A DNA stretch of 64,000 nt from Chiua virens (GCA_019787685.1 JAHNUO010000018.1:434001-498000), one strand, 5' to 3'; counted from the first letter of the stretch, positions 1-12,000 are shown. A program made the numbers and translations. Notes: generated by a model from the letters alone, not told the origin.

Positions 1-204
1 CCAATTCCGTTGACGATAACCATGCACAACAGCCTATACCGAATCTAGACCTAAATCTTATTATTCATGGATCCAGCGATATAATTGTGAAATACATTCT
101 GTTTTTTTTTTGTCTCTCTCTCTTTACTTTTGTCTTTCCTACAGTTGCATACAACGGGTATACTACTGTAACTTAGATGAGTGGCATATTAAGGGGAGTG
201 TAGT

Positions 205-410
205 TGCCACACAAAGTAGTGGCATAGATGGGGAAAGTGGAAGAGTTGTGCATGTGCATATTTGCCCCATAAATAGTGTTTGGCAATGGTCATCACATGC
301 CAGTAATCCCAAATTGTCATGTGTGACAATCACTGAACACTATTTATGGAGCAAACCTTCACACACACAACTTTCCCACTTTCCACTATCATCTAAGTCA
401 CTTTGACACA
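205..410. repeat. Palindromic MITE-like element
   Basis: The segment is an imperfect inverted repeat that can fold back over almost its whole length. The left arm (about 205-300) pairs with the right arm (about 315-410): the block around 267-280 (CATAAATAGTGTTT) is mirrored at 334-348 (AACACTATTTATG), and the outer GGAAAGTGG block near 232 is mirrored near 378. No transposase is present and no clear target-site duplication was found. This is the structure of a small non-autonomous DNA transposon. The open frame covering it (110-406) has no coding character and is not annotated as a gene. Confidence 0.5.
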
Positions 411-622
411 GCGGCCTTGGTGGTATTATGCCACTAGGCCACCCTACTAGTTACTATTAGTAGAATTCATGTAGGGATAGATGCAGAAAATAAAACCAAC
501 AAAAAATGTAGAGTTGACGTCATGAAGAATTAAATTACCATTGTTCATCGTCATCGTCACCATTGCAGTCATTGTGCCTCATGATAGCACCTGCCAGTAT
601 GTCCCTTACGTTGTCCAATTGC

Positions 623-1037
623 CATTAAGATATTAAGATTTGTTGTTGTCAGTGGTAGTGACTATTGCAGTTGTTTGTCATTGCCGTCACCATCATGGTC
701 ATTGTGCCTCATGATAGCTCTGCTGGTATGTCCCTTATGTTGTTGTTGGTGGTAGTGACTCCCTGCAATGATCTGTTTATTGTGTTTACTACTCAAGTGT
801 CATGAGAGCCGTCCCGGTACCAATATTTGTTATTGCTGATGGCATCACTTCATGATGATCTGTGATCAGTATGTCTACAATTTCATTAAGATATTAAGAT
901 TTGTTGTTGTCAGTGGTAGTGACTATTGCAGTTGTTTGTCATTGTCATCACCATTGTGGTCATTGTGCCTCATGATAGCTCTGCCGGTATGTCCCTTATG
1001 TTGTTGTTGGTGGTAGTGACTCCCTGCAATGATCTGT
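623..1037. repeat. Two-copy 154-bp direct repeat, period 261
   Basis: Copy A (623-776) and copy B (884-1037) are nearly identical. Both start CATTAAGATATTAAGATTTG and end at CCTGCAATGATCTGT. A shorter related stretch (about 541-610, with CATTGTGCCTCATGATAGC) precedes copy A, so the array may originally have had three units. The sequence is rich in GTTGTTGTCAGTGGTAGTGAC-like motifs and encodes nothing recognisable. Nothing else was seen between 411 and 1140. Confidence 0.75.
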
Positions 1038-1141
1038 GATCAGTGTCCTGCATTCTCTCGTGCTTTGGTATATCCCTTACGTTAATGTTAATTGTCTAAC
1101 ATCACTCATCATCATTAAGATATCAAGATATTGAATCATTA

Positions 1142-1838
1142 TTGTCCATGGTATCCCAGATCGGATGCCCAATTGTCTGTCTACCATCGCTCATCTCACT
1201 AAATAGATTGTACAGTTGGTGCTTCATGAGTCCAACCTTCCCGTCCATTAGTGTCATGTCCATTCACATCGAAAAGCCAGAGTCACCGCCTTCAGCCACC
1301 TTCTCAATGCAAGCCATGGAGAAGATAGCCCATATGGTAAGCATACTATATACACTTGCAGGAGGTTAATTCAACTCCTCCGCAGGCAGAGGAATATACG
1401 AGACACTTTAGCCAGTGCCTTGGGCGCACACCCTTAGTCCCAGACCATCAAACTGGTGTTCAGGTGCATGTGATGGCTTCCTCCGACACTATCCATCCTG
1501 TCTATGCACCTTATACCCAATTTAAACCTCATGCATGTACCCCTGCTTTGTCCACTGTTGAAGATAAAACACCACCAGGTGGGGCCTCCCACAGCAGTCA
1601 TACCCCTGACCAATCTTCCTGTTGGCGATCACCTTCTCTGAACACCCTCACTTCTCGTCACAGTGCAACTCTCAGCTCTGGGATTACAGGTTCACAGACC
1701 AGCCCCATCCCAATGGACGAAATGTCATACCCACTACACCATTCAATTCCAGAATGTCCTCAGACAGGTTCAAACCTGACCCCAGGAAGTCAGATGCCAT
1801 TGGTAGGTTCACTCCTCTGCCATGTTTTGTATCCCTGA
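1142..1838 (+). pseudogene. Degenerate Ser/Pro/His-rich coding remnant upstream of the module array
   Basis: Two overlapping open stretches on the plus strand (1142-1369 and 1356-1838) encode Ser-, Pro- and His-rich sequence with no recognised domain. The second runs into the exon-module array and ends at a GT-like position where a repeat module begins (near 1803). It is plausibly the 5' part of a decayed, intron-containing gene whose later exons were amplified. No homologue is recognised, and the start codon cannot be fixed. Confidence 0.25.
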
Positions 1839-4100
1839 TGTCCTGCAGCAAATTATTGTTCCATTCCAAACAAGCACTGGCAGTGATTGTATTGATCAAG
1901 ACCCTCCACTGGATACAGGCCTTACACCACAAAGCCAGATGCAATCAGTAGATATCTTGTATTGTGATGTTTCATTTCTCTGATGTCCTACAATAGGCTA
2001 TTGTTCCATCCCAAACGAACAGTGATTACATGGACCATGACCTCCTCCACCAGATACAAACCTTGCTCCCAAATCAGTATTCATCTTGTGCTATAATGTC
2101 TCCCTTCTCTGACGTTCTGTACCAGGTAATTGTTACTTCCCAAACGAGTAGTGATCACATGGATCAAGACCTCCCTCCACTGGATATACACTTTACTCCC
2201 AAAAGTCAGACATGATCAGTAATTACCTTGTGCTGCAATGTCTCCTTTCTCTGATGTTCTGTACAGTGGCTCAAACAACTGTCCCAATGTTTGCATGTTT
2301 TTCACTAAATGCAATAAAACGCGGTAACCACTAAACCTTACCCAAACCTGTGGGAATATGAAATATAGTACCTACTCCTGGCTTTCTATTGGACCAAAGG
2401 TCAAAGGATTTGAATAAGATTTGATGACGTGGCAATCATTTCAAAATGATCACTCATTGGGACAGTTCTTTGACTTTAAGTTTGAATTACATATATTGAC
2501 CCTAACATGTTGGAAAGTACTTACATACATTTGATAATGGTTCTATTATGTTATGTTTATGTAACTATCATCAGCTAGCACCATATAAACCCCACCATTT
2601 CATAGTAACTTTCCTATCATCATTATGAAACCTATCTCCAGCTCTTAAGGGACAATAATGTCTCCTTCCCTTTCCTTAAGCTTTCTCCCAGGAAAATAAC
2701 CTCTAAAACTGGTCTGGGCAAGTCTATAGTGTCTAGGGTCCTTCAGGAAATCCAACTAGACAACACTAAACATCTTGGTGGTCACCCTTTAAAGTTTTCA
2801 TTTACCAGCAAAAGGGCTATTGTACAATAGATCATTACTGGCAAGGCCAAAAATGCTGTTCAGCTCACTATACTTATAAATACCATTATTGATACTCCTC
2901 TCTACCCTCAGACAGCCAGAAATACCCTCAAGGAAGCCTCTTTGAAAGCTGTGGTAGAGAACAAAAACCTCTTCTCTTCAAGAGTCACCAAAAAGGATGG
3001 TTGGACTATGCTTTCCAATACTAGCATTGGACTGTGGAGGGTGGGAAAAGGGTTGTATAGTTAAATGAGACTAAAGTCAATAGGATTAGGTCATACAAAC
3101 AAGAGTATGTGTGGAAAAAGGTGGGAGAGTAGTTGATTGCTAGGGTACAGTCAAGCATAGAGGAGGCTATGGGCCTATATAGGATAGAATGGAGTGGGAG
3201 TTTAGAGTGAGATGTACAGAAGGATGGATGCTGAGCCTTATGTGACAATCTCACAGCAGGGGTTGCTGGAAAACATTGAAGAATTTTAAATTTCAGAAGG
3301 TGATATCATTTTGCAATAAGATAATGATCCTGAACATACCTCTAAAAGAGTTCAGACCTGGGTCAAAGATCAAGAGATTGGATCTTTAGATTGGCCTGCA
3401 CAGTCTCTAGACCTTACTTCCTTTGAACATACCTGAAATCATCTCAAAAAATGACTTTCAGCTTATAAAGGTGCCCCTAAAGGAGTTTATCATTTATAGG
3501 AGAGGTTAGTAGAGGAGTGGGGGAATATTTGTGCAGAATAGCATCAGAAATGGATTAAAAGCATGCATAGAAGGCTTGAAGCTGTTACCAAGGCCAAAGG
3601 AGGTCATACCAAATAATAATACTTACATTTATACAAAGTCAAAAAACTGTCCCAATGAGTGATCATTTTGAAATGATTGCCATGTTATCAAATCTTATTC
3701 AAATTCTTTGACCCTTGGTCCAATAGAGAGCCAGGAGTAGGTACTATATTTCATATTCCCATAGGTTTGGGTAAGGTTTAGTGGTTACCGCGTTTTATTG
3801 CATTTAGTGAACAACATGCAAACATTGGGACAGTTGTTTGAGCCACTGTACCAGGCAATTGTTACTCCCCAAATGAGCGGTGATTGCATGGATCAAGACC
3901 CCCCTCCACCGGATGTAACCCTACAAAATCAAACGTGATTGGTAATTATCTTGTGCTGCTATGTTTCTTGTCTCTGATTTCCTGTGCTAGGGAATTGTTC
4001 CATCCCAAATGAGTAGTGGTCATAGGGATCAAGTCCCCCCGCTGTCTCTGCCTATACCTACCTCTCATCTTTCAGGTGACCGTCTGCCTGTCAGACCTTC
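1803..4100 (+). repeat. Tandem array of exon+intron-like modules of about 140 bp
   Basis: Five imperfect copies of a module of about 140 bp are seen: about 1803-1952, 1953-2083, 2084-2219, 2220-2263 continuing at 3849-3944, and 3945-4040. Each has an intron-like part of about 45-50 bp with a GT start, a pyrimidine-rich TCTCTGATGT-type tail and an AG end. It is followed by an exon-like part of about 90 bp whose translation keeps a core such as IVPSQTSSD..DQDLPPLD. Modules 3 and 4 end in in-frame TGA codons, so the array is probably not translated as it stands. The last module leads into an open frame (4009-4434) ending in a charged, Lys-rich tail. The gene family is not recognised. Confidence 0.6.
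2264..3848 (+). mobile_element. Tc1/mariner transposon, decayed, with long terminal inverted repeats
   Basis: The 1585-bp element is flanked by TA on both sides (2262-2263 and 3849-3850), the Tc1/mariner target duplication. Terminal inverted repeats of about 214 bp (2264-2477 and 3634-3848) start CAGTGGCTCAAACAACTG and differ at only a few positions. Between them, plus-strand remnants of a DD34E-type transposase are visible: a helix-turn-helix-like N-terminal part (about 2664-2830), a KINR..VWKK-like part (about 3060-3130), and the QDNDPEHTSK / WPAQSLDLTSFEH block (about 3315-3440). Many in-frame stops make it inactive. It sits inside the intron-like part of a tandem exon module. Confidence 0.9.
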
Positions 4101-4434
4101 AATGTTTTCCACAAGACTTCAAACTGCTATAGACCAGGCAGTAGCCGAGTGCCTAGAGGCAGCAACTGCAGGGATCGTTGATCCCACAGTTTGTGGAATT
4201 ATCAATGCCTGTGTCCCCCAACTGACCAAACTTATGGAGTCTCACTTTGTGACATTGACACCCTCACGGCCTATCCCACAGTGCAAGGGACATTGGTGTG
4301 ATTCTGGGACTTCTGAGGGAGACCATGACAGTGACAATGATCACGGTGCTGAAGATGCCACAGTACAAAAGCAGAAGAAGCCTGGACCACAGGGGAAAAT
4401 GAACTGTTTGCATGTAAGCCGATATTTCCAGTAA
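4009..4434 (+). pseudogene. Unrecognised coding remnant downstream of the module array
   Basis: The open frame of 141 codons starts inside the last exon-like module and continues into unique sequence. It encodes a Pro/Ser-rich start, a mostly helical middle (TRLQTAIDQAVAECLEAA-like) and an acidic then Lys-rich end. No known domain is recognised. It may be the 3' exon of the same decayed gene as the modules, or the N-terminal part of a mobile-element protein. No intact start with fungal context was found. Confidence 0.25.
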
Positions 4435-5886
4435 GCCGCATAACCTTTCTGATTTATGTAGATGGCTTTCCATGTGTACCTTCAGCAAAAGGCTCCGGCT
4501 TCCTCAGTACCCGACTTACCTCTGGTTATCTAGTTTCCCAATCTCCTGTCTTACTCAGAATTAGTCATTCTCCATTTCTCCGTATTATTCATCTCCTTAC
4601 TCCATGACTAATCATTATGTTTCCTCTGAGTATATAAACCATACTTTGATTGTAACTTCAGTCTGAATATTAGTTTATTTGTACGACTCACTCCAAACAC
4701 TCCGAGAAGTCCTTGACAGTCTTCACTCCGCTTGACTCCACTTTATGTGTTAAGTCTTACATCTACCTCCATTCTCCACATGTCCAAAATACAGGGACAG
4801 ACTGTGACAAGGGCACACCACATACGGTGAAGCCAAGTCCCATCTGATGCTACAACTCCAGAGATCTGGAGTTGGCTACCTCCGAGTCGCACGGTCTCTA
4901 ACACATATAGTTGCAAAGGAGGACAAATGTAGGAAGGATGACAGAATGATTGCCCATTGTAGGGAATAGGTATTCCCTATGCTCACATAGCATGTTTCCA
5001 CACCCCATCATCACCTGATCCCAATCCTGATCTGTCTGCTTGTGCGAACTCATCTGGATTGCTGTATCTGCACCTGTTTTGCCTTGGACTCCTTTATTTT
5101 ATTTTTGATGCTCCTTATTCATACTTAGCATTGGCTATACCATGTCACACAGCCCTTGCAGGGACATTCGGGTGCCTCTCAAACTTTATACCATACGAAA
5201 ACCTTCTTTTTTTATTATTATCCTTACTTAGGACAAGTCTGAGGGTATTCCCGAGGACTATAAATTCACTGTATTGAAAAAATACAGTAGCTTTTGCCCA
5301 TGCACATCTGTCTCACATCATTTTCACTCGACGTTCGCTTTCTCTCGCTCTCCTCGTGTTTTATCGATCCGGATTCGGACTGCCGTGTCCACTTTTCTAT
5401 CTGTTTTAATCTGGATTCGCCCTGGATTCATCTCAGACTACTCAAAAACCATTTCTCGTCATTCACCAACTCAGCGTTGTCCCTGGGTCGAACGGAATTG
5501 CATTCCTTCACCCTTTTCTTGCTTTCAATCCCCCTGAGTACTGCACTTCAGCCGGGATTTATTACCTTCACCATTGCCATGGGGTACATTATATTATTGA
5601 TTGCCTTTCATTTTTGCTCATCATTGTTTTTGAAGACTATCGTGAGGCACAAAAAAATTGCATTGCAGAATCACTCTTGAGATCCTGAGAAGTGGGATGC
5701 CATTCACAAGGTCATTGACCGCCTTGGCGTCGAGGGTATGAGTGGTGACAAGACTGACTGTATTGTCACTTCGAAGCCAAAGGTCCTGCTGTTGTAAATT
5801 GATGATTTTTTGGTACGACAAGGATAGATTACATAATCACGTGTGGACATTACTGCAGAGTTCTTCACTCCATTGCACCTCAGTCC
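4405..5886. other. Repeat-derived stretch with an LTR-like segment; no gene recognised
   Basis: Between about 4405 and 4785 the sequence has LTR character: it starts TGTAAGC, contains a TATATAAAC box near 4630 and a downstream pyrimidine-rich part, and ends CTCCACA. No second copy and no target-site duplication were found, so a solo LTR is only a suggestion. 5059-5680 is AT- and pyrimidine-rich with short overlapping frames and shows no domain. A small hairpin (ACTGTATTGAAAAAATACAGT) lies near 5268-5290. Confidence 0.25.
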
Positions 5887-7428
5887 AGTACTTTATACTC
5901 GAGACTGAGTTAATCTTGTCTGCTTGTTTAGTCCTTAATTACCCGGAACAAAAGGTTATGAGCCCCGTCTGCTCTAACTAGCCTCCAAAGATTAGCTTGA
6001 AATGCCTTCCACATCAGCATCAACTTCTACCCCTTCAAACCAGTCATCATCCACCAAAGTGAGCCAAGGCTCAAGTCATCTATATGACATCCCATCCCTC
6101 AAGAACGATGGAACAAATTTCCAGACATGGAAATACCAAGTCTTCATGGTCCTTGATATCCAAGGACTACTGGGAGTAGTGGATGGATCCAAGAAGAAGC
6201 CTGATGCAACAGACACTGTTGCACTCACAGACTGGTTGAGCTGAGACAAGGAAGCATGTGCACAAATCATGCTCACCTTGAAGGACGAACCCTTGAATGG
6301 TGTCCTATATACATCAACAGCTAAAGAAGCTTGGAAAAAGCTAAACGAGCAATATGAAGGCAAAGGTCACCAGACTGTAGCATACCTCATAGGCGAGCTA
6401 TTCCATGGCACTCTGTCCGATGAATCCAAGTTGGAGCCACAGCTAAACTTGATGTGACAAAAGGCCTATATGCTGAAATCACTGGGCCAATCCCTTGACG
6501 ACTCCCTTGTAGCCATTGCAATTGTAATATCTTTTCCAACCTCTTATTCAACCCTTCGAACCATCTTGATGACTACCAAAAAACTCTCTGTCAAATCTGT
6601 CGTCTCACAGATCCTAGTTGAAGAAAAGTCCTGAAAGACAACACAATCAGCTCTATTTGCCAAGGGACACCAACCACAGAGGTCAAACAAGTCAAGGGAT
6701 AAATCGAAGGATAAATCGAAAGATGAGAAGAAAAGGAAGAAGTGTGCACATTGTGGCAATTCCCACAATGGAGAATGCTGGAAAAAGATGGCTGAGGATG
6801 CAGGAAAGGTCACATCGAGTTCATCCAATAGCAGAAAGGACAAACCAAAAGATTTGAAAGACAAGCCTGATTTGACAATGTGCGTCACAAGCATAACACC
6901 ACACAATGACTCTCCCTTACAGCTATTCATGGCAAAGGAGACAAACAACAATTCAAACACACCTTTTGAATGGATTGTCAACTCGGGCGCATCTGCAAAC
7001 ATGACTTGTCATCATTCATGGTTCATGACATTCCGTCCTCTCATACCTCCACACTCTGTGATTATCAGAGATGGATGCTCCATATCCGCAATAGGTGTTG
7101 GACAAATCTGTGTAGACATCAACATTGGCGATGGTAGAACATGAGAGACAATCCTCCAGGATGTTTATTATATCCCAAAACTAGACGGAAACCTACTGTC
7201 AGTTTCATGACTCGCAAATAAAGGATTTACCATATGCTTTGGCAAGACTGAATGTTGTATCTCCAAAGACAACACTCTCGCAGCCCTCGCATACAAGCGA
7301 AATTCACTATACGTCCTTGAAGCCATCCCTTGAGTCTATGAAACTGCTCGTATTGTCTATTAGTACTTTATACTCGAGACTGAGTTAATCTTGTCTGCTC
7401 GTTTAGTCCTTAATTACCCAGAACAAAA
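5887..7428 (+). mobile_element. Deleted Ty1/copia retrotransposon: LTR end, gag and protease only
   Basis: A 67-bp direct repeat (5887-5953 and 7362-7428) ending TTAATTACCC.GAACAAAA marks the right end of each LTR. Directly after the first copy lies GGTTATGAGCCC (5954-5965), complementary to the anticodon-loop region of initiator tRNA-Met, the half-tRNA primer site typical of copia elements. One reading frame (6002 to about 7360) then encodes a UBN2-type Gag, a short zinc knuckle (CAHCGNSHNGEC) and a retropepsin-like segment. It is interrupted by exactly six TGA codons (6242, 6455, 6632, 7142, 7208, 7331). Integrase and reverse transcriptase are missing, so this is an internally deleted copy. 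Confidence 0.85.
6002..7360 (+). pseudogene. copia Gag-protease reading frame with six in-frame TGA codons
   Basis: The frame begins ATG at 6002 with a Ser/Thr-rich leader. It then shows a Gag core with W-K-Y and L..IQGLLGVVDG motifs, conserved helices (EPLNGVLYTSTAKEAWKKL), the zinc knuckle near 6744-6782, and a protease region where the expected D-S-G triad reads N-S-G (around 6980). Each TGA falls where copia relatives can carry arginine, as in the LLSVSRLA block near 7208, so all six fit CGA-to-TGA changes. The protease Asp-to-Asn change fits GAC to AAC within a former CpG. The product would be non-functional. Confidence 0.8.
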
Positions 7429-9041
7429 CCTGCAGCATCTCAAGCTTCCTTGGATAAACCCTTCCATTTCTCATTTATTCCAGTCTGTGGAGACTTATGA
7501 ACCAGCTCTTAGAATGGAAAATATGCTGGAATGAGTTGGTAATTCATCGTTGAAGCATCATTGGGAAGCAGGGAGGAAAGAAGTAAAGTCAGCTGCTATC
7601 CCGGGCCTTCTGCATAACTGGTACAATGATAGCTGGTTCCAAGGGCTGACTACCGGGGCCCACTCAATGCTCTCTGTCGGAAAGGACATCACTATTCCCA
7701 ATCTGGTGAGTCTAATACACATAGTGTTTATACCTTTAGTCACACAGTATGCAGGAGCCCTTCTAGGTGTAATAGTCACCTGCTAGTAGCACCCTCGGTG
7801 GACCGTCAAGCGGCCCACTGAGTGGACCCCCAATATGCCCTTTGCACATATTGTGAATCAATCCACAAATTTGCATGTAATTCATATTGGTAGTCATTTT
7901 CTAAATATGTGTATCTTATGATTTGTCTTCTGAGCCAAGGTTGTATACCCCTGCAGATGCAAACTCTGTATTGAATATGTTATGAGTATGTAGTGTTGTA
8001 TTATCCTGAATAACTTTTCCAGTTTGTACTCATATCATATTTTGTGCATATTATGGCTATTGTTTCAAATCTGATAATGCTTCATTGCCAAACATACAAT
8101 GTTAGCCTATTTGGGGTAAATATGTGCTTGATATGTTGTGAGATAGCAAATGCATGCATATCCATGAAATTTTTCAAAATCTGCATATCAATTGGTGAGG
8201 TGGACACCATCATAAACTCAGGTGCAATGTGTTGACAAATAAGTATTCGGTTTGTTGAATAAACATTTTCGGCTGTGTCTCAGGTGTTACCACTTCGTAT
8301 AATATATCCTTTGTATTTCATTCCACAGGAGCTGGTACGCGTCACGCAGCGTGGATATGCTCATGAGCGTGCTGTGCGTTTTTCGTGCTCGAGACTGGGT
8401 GATTTTCAATCATTTTGACCAGTCGAGTAACAGGTGGGTAGCTCTCCAAGAAATGGGAACGTCAAGCTGCCCGAAAATCTTATTATTGGGCCTATGATGA
8501 CCATGGTAGGTAGGAAATGAAGTAACATGTGTATAGTTGGGGGTTATACTTACTATCCGAACTTAAGGTGATACGACTAGACGCATGAATGCATCAAATC
8601 CTGGCGACCTGCGAGTCCGAGTCGGATGAAAGAATTCGATAACTGACCGCGTGATCATCGGAAGTTCCCAGTGCAAGATGTGACACTTGGCAGGTGCTGG
8701 ACTTCACATCACGCGTTCAATGCATGCACACTACACAGCCGAAGCTTTGGTCCAAGGCCTGAACGGCAGACTCGAGTGAGGCGGCGGTAACACTCTGGGA
8801 GCCGGGAGAGCAGCAAGGTTCGTTGGGACCTCCCCTTCTTCTCAGTAGTATGAGACAATGGGAAGTTCTTCGATCGATATATGTTACATGTTACAACTAA
8901 TTTATCAACAATAGAGTGTGCGTAAATCCTTGCAGCCTCGCTTCGAATGGACTAATTTACATATCGATTTCCGAGTCTTGGTCCAAATAACTCATACAGT
9001 CAATGGTTCTTGGAATCCTGGATAGTCATATCAAATCCAGA
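7429..9041. other. Intergenic; possible transposon debris, no gene recognised
   Basis: 7550-7786 has an open frame with a cluster of aromatic and charged residues (HHWEAGRKEVKS..LLHNWYNDSW). It could be a fragment of a transposon protein but could not be assigned. 7860-8320 is AT-rich and non-coding. 8330-9041 is more GC-rich and forms the 3' flank of the giant minus-strand gene. No RNA gene or repeat was recognised there. Confidence 0.3.
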
Positions 9042-12000
9042 TCAGTTATTGTCAAGAAACTTGAAAACTATAGATCGACCGAAACTCTCACCGTTATCAC
9101 CCTCAAAATTGCATTTCGAAAGTAACCGTCCGTCAAGAAGCTGCCCCATATGGGTGGGTGAAAAGCGCATTCCTTTCCTGCGAAGAGCTATCAATGCTCT
9201 CACGGAACTCAAGGGCGTACTTTGGAACGCAGGTGAGCTCCGAAAGTGCTCCGGTCGGTTATTCGGCGCAATGAACCCGTCGCCCTCTACCTCGCACTCT
9301 TCGTCTTTTAGGTCCCTCGCATACACGCAGAGAAAACGACACAACCGAAGGTACGTTTCATAGTCCTTTAGATATAGCTGCCCAGCGAACACGTTCAGCT
9401 GATCCATGAGAAGTGAAGGAGATCTCAACCCCGTTCTGACAGCGGGAACGCTGTACAGGGTAAGGTCGTCGCACGGTTTCATCGTCTTGAAGATGCGAGG
9501 AGTATACACGTGGAGGTGAACATTGTCACTTGACCTGATTTCGAGCATCAAGCGCTCAACTTCGAAAGGGCTCAAGATTACGAGTACGTCGCGATCGACC
9601 CGTTCCCCGGTGATGATCCACTGAACAGGGCGCAAGAAGTCGTCTGACGTTCTGGACGAATCGATGGTCTGCTCAAAGTCCGCCGTGACCAATACATTTG
9701 CACTCCAAATATGTGCCTCGTCGGTAGCTGCCGAAGTCCAAGCAAGGGTCTCGAAAGCCGGGCGGAAGGTTTGGCTTCCCGAAGGAACAGTGCCTGTCTT
9801 GACAAAGGTAACAACATCTCGATGGAGTGAATGGGTGGCCGGTTGTGCCTTTGGAGGGCGTTCCACTTGTCGTTCGCGTTCAGCTTCGTGAATCACTTCT
9901 CGTTCCTGTTCTTCGTCCATACCCACGTTGCGAGGCGCCGAAACTCCGAGCTCTATGCAACGTTCACGAATATCCGAATCGGCCAACCAGGTACTAGTAG
10001 AATTCGGACCGTGGGGTCCATAAAGTTCCTCCAACCTCTTGGCTTCTGGCTGCAGCCATTCATCCGACAGTTCTTTCGACGTCAGTTCGTCCCTACAGAA
10101 GCGTGTCCAAACGGCATATCGAGCGGTATGGTCTGCCCCTTGCTGCGCCCAATGTGGCACCCGCTGGTGAATATCGTCGCATGTCTCGCGTATTGTCCAG
10201 AGCAAGATGTCCATGGTGTTGATACTGCTCCGAGCGTCCTTCCTTGCCACAGAGCGGATACGCCGATCAATCTCGAGGGGCGCAAAAAACTTGATGGAAT
10301 GGCCATGACCAAGCTTGCGCATCCGCATGCATCCTAGAAAGCGATAATTAGTCATATTTGTAGACCAGACTGCCGTAAATTGTGTATACCTTGAGCCAAA
10401 CGATCTTTTGTCACTTTGGGACCTAGCGTAACCGCGGCACGGAACCAGGTGGGAAATTTGATGTTGGTGCCGCGCGTATGAGCGTCGTCCAGGTAGATGA
10501 CACATTCATCCAACCGCTGTGCGAAGGGCGACGATGCCAATGGCTGCATCCTTCCATCTCGCGTGAGTACTGTCAATTCATCGCCCTCGTTGAAGTAAAT
10601 AGCGGCAGAGACATGCGTGCTGACATCTAACCACGCACTGGCCAGCTGAAGGTTTTCGAGTTCGAGCATTTGGGCACCAACATCCAAAAGAACGCGGATC
10701 TCGGGCTCCTGGTTGGTCAAGGTCTCAAGGAATTCGCGGGTGGTTCGTCGCTCTCCATTCTCATGAGTCATGCATAGATAGTGATTGTTCTCTGGTTGGA
10801 GGAGATATGATAGAACCTTCGCATTGGTTCCTCGCTGATGATCGGGGTCCCGTTGGGCGATATGCCGAGGTAAGAGATATTGTCCGTCGTTTGTTCCCGA
10901 GAACCCTAGAACATAATTGAGCAAACAGGCAAAAAACTCATTCAAAAGATCTACCGGTCAGGACGCGTTCTTTCTTCTCGACCAGATCCCACCCAGAGCA
11001 CGACAACTTTGAAGGGAACTCTTTTGCTGCCTTCGGGAATACGACATTCGAAAGATAGAAATCGACTGTGGCCCGATTCCGTCTAAAAAGAGGAAATAGA
11101 TGGGTGCTCCATTGCTCTGATGACTTGAGGTTGACTCCATTGAGAGAGCGCAAACACTCTGGTATAGTGCAGTCTCGAATCCAGAGGTTGTAATCCTGGG
11201 AGGGTTCATCCTGTTTGAGCAGGATTTCGAAAGAAAACCTCAACTGCTCTTCGGTTAGACCACCGTAGTAGTAGGATAAGCAGGTGAGGATGATGGCGAT
11301 GTCTGGGTGTCCAAACTCAGCTCGTTGTGCGGGGACGTCTTTTGCCCTATAGGGGACTGCGAGCATGGTGCGTGTCGGGGCGAGACCATAGTCTACTCGC
11401 CACCGTCGTTCCTTGAAAGCGAATAGGAGGATCCCAGTGGCTAAAAGGCCGCGTAGGAGTAACAGTCCGCTCCACAAACGTGATTGACGAGAGTAGTCCT
11501 TGATCAATTGGACATCTTCGGGGAGGACATTGTCACACGATATGAAGCTTTGAATCGCACGCCGCATCTCCGAGCGCAGTTGCCCAAAGTTGAAGTTTGG
11601 AAGGTGTCCATCCATGATGTCTTGAACCGTCAGCGAGATCAACTGTTCACCAGCATTTTGTTGCAAGACACGGAGACGAGGAAACGATCCGGATGAACCA
11701 CGTTCGTAATCTATTCCACGAGGAAAAAGGCTTTGGAGAGCAGACGCATGCCTGTCGACGAGGCTCAGAACTTGTTGGGTGGTAGTCCATCGATCTGGGA
11801 AGCCTTCCATAGGTTTTTGATCGCCGATGGTGTAAACCAGCTGGTAGCGGACATGCAGGATTTCGTCGCTCTCGTCCAAAATATCCCGCGAATGAGAATG
11901 GAGCCACTTTTGTAACTCCAGTAAGGGCAGGGCTACACGGAGATCTTCTCCCTGGGGTAACTGCTTCTCTACGCTCACTAACTTGAGCGACAAAACATGC

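Noticed and set aside
6002..7360. UGA recoding (Trp) or programmed readthrough in the copia element
   Set aside because: The one site with a clear family expectation needs Arg, and all six fit CGA-to-TGA decay; the protease active-site Asp is also lost.
9831..10337. 168-codon plus-strand open frame inside the giant gene
   Set aside because: It is antisense to a conserved exon of the DUF3638 gene and has no domain or splice-supported context.
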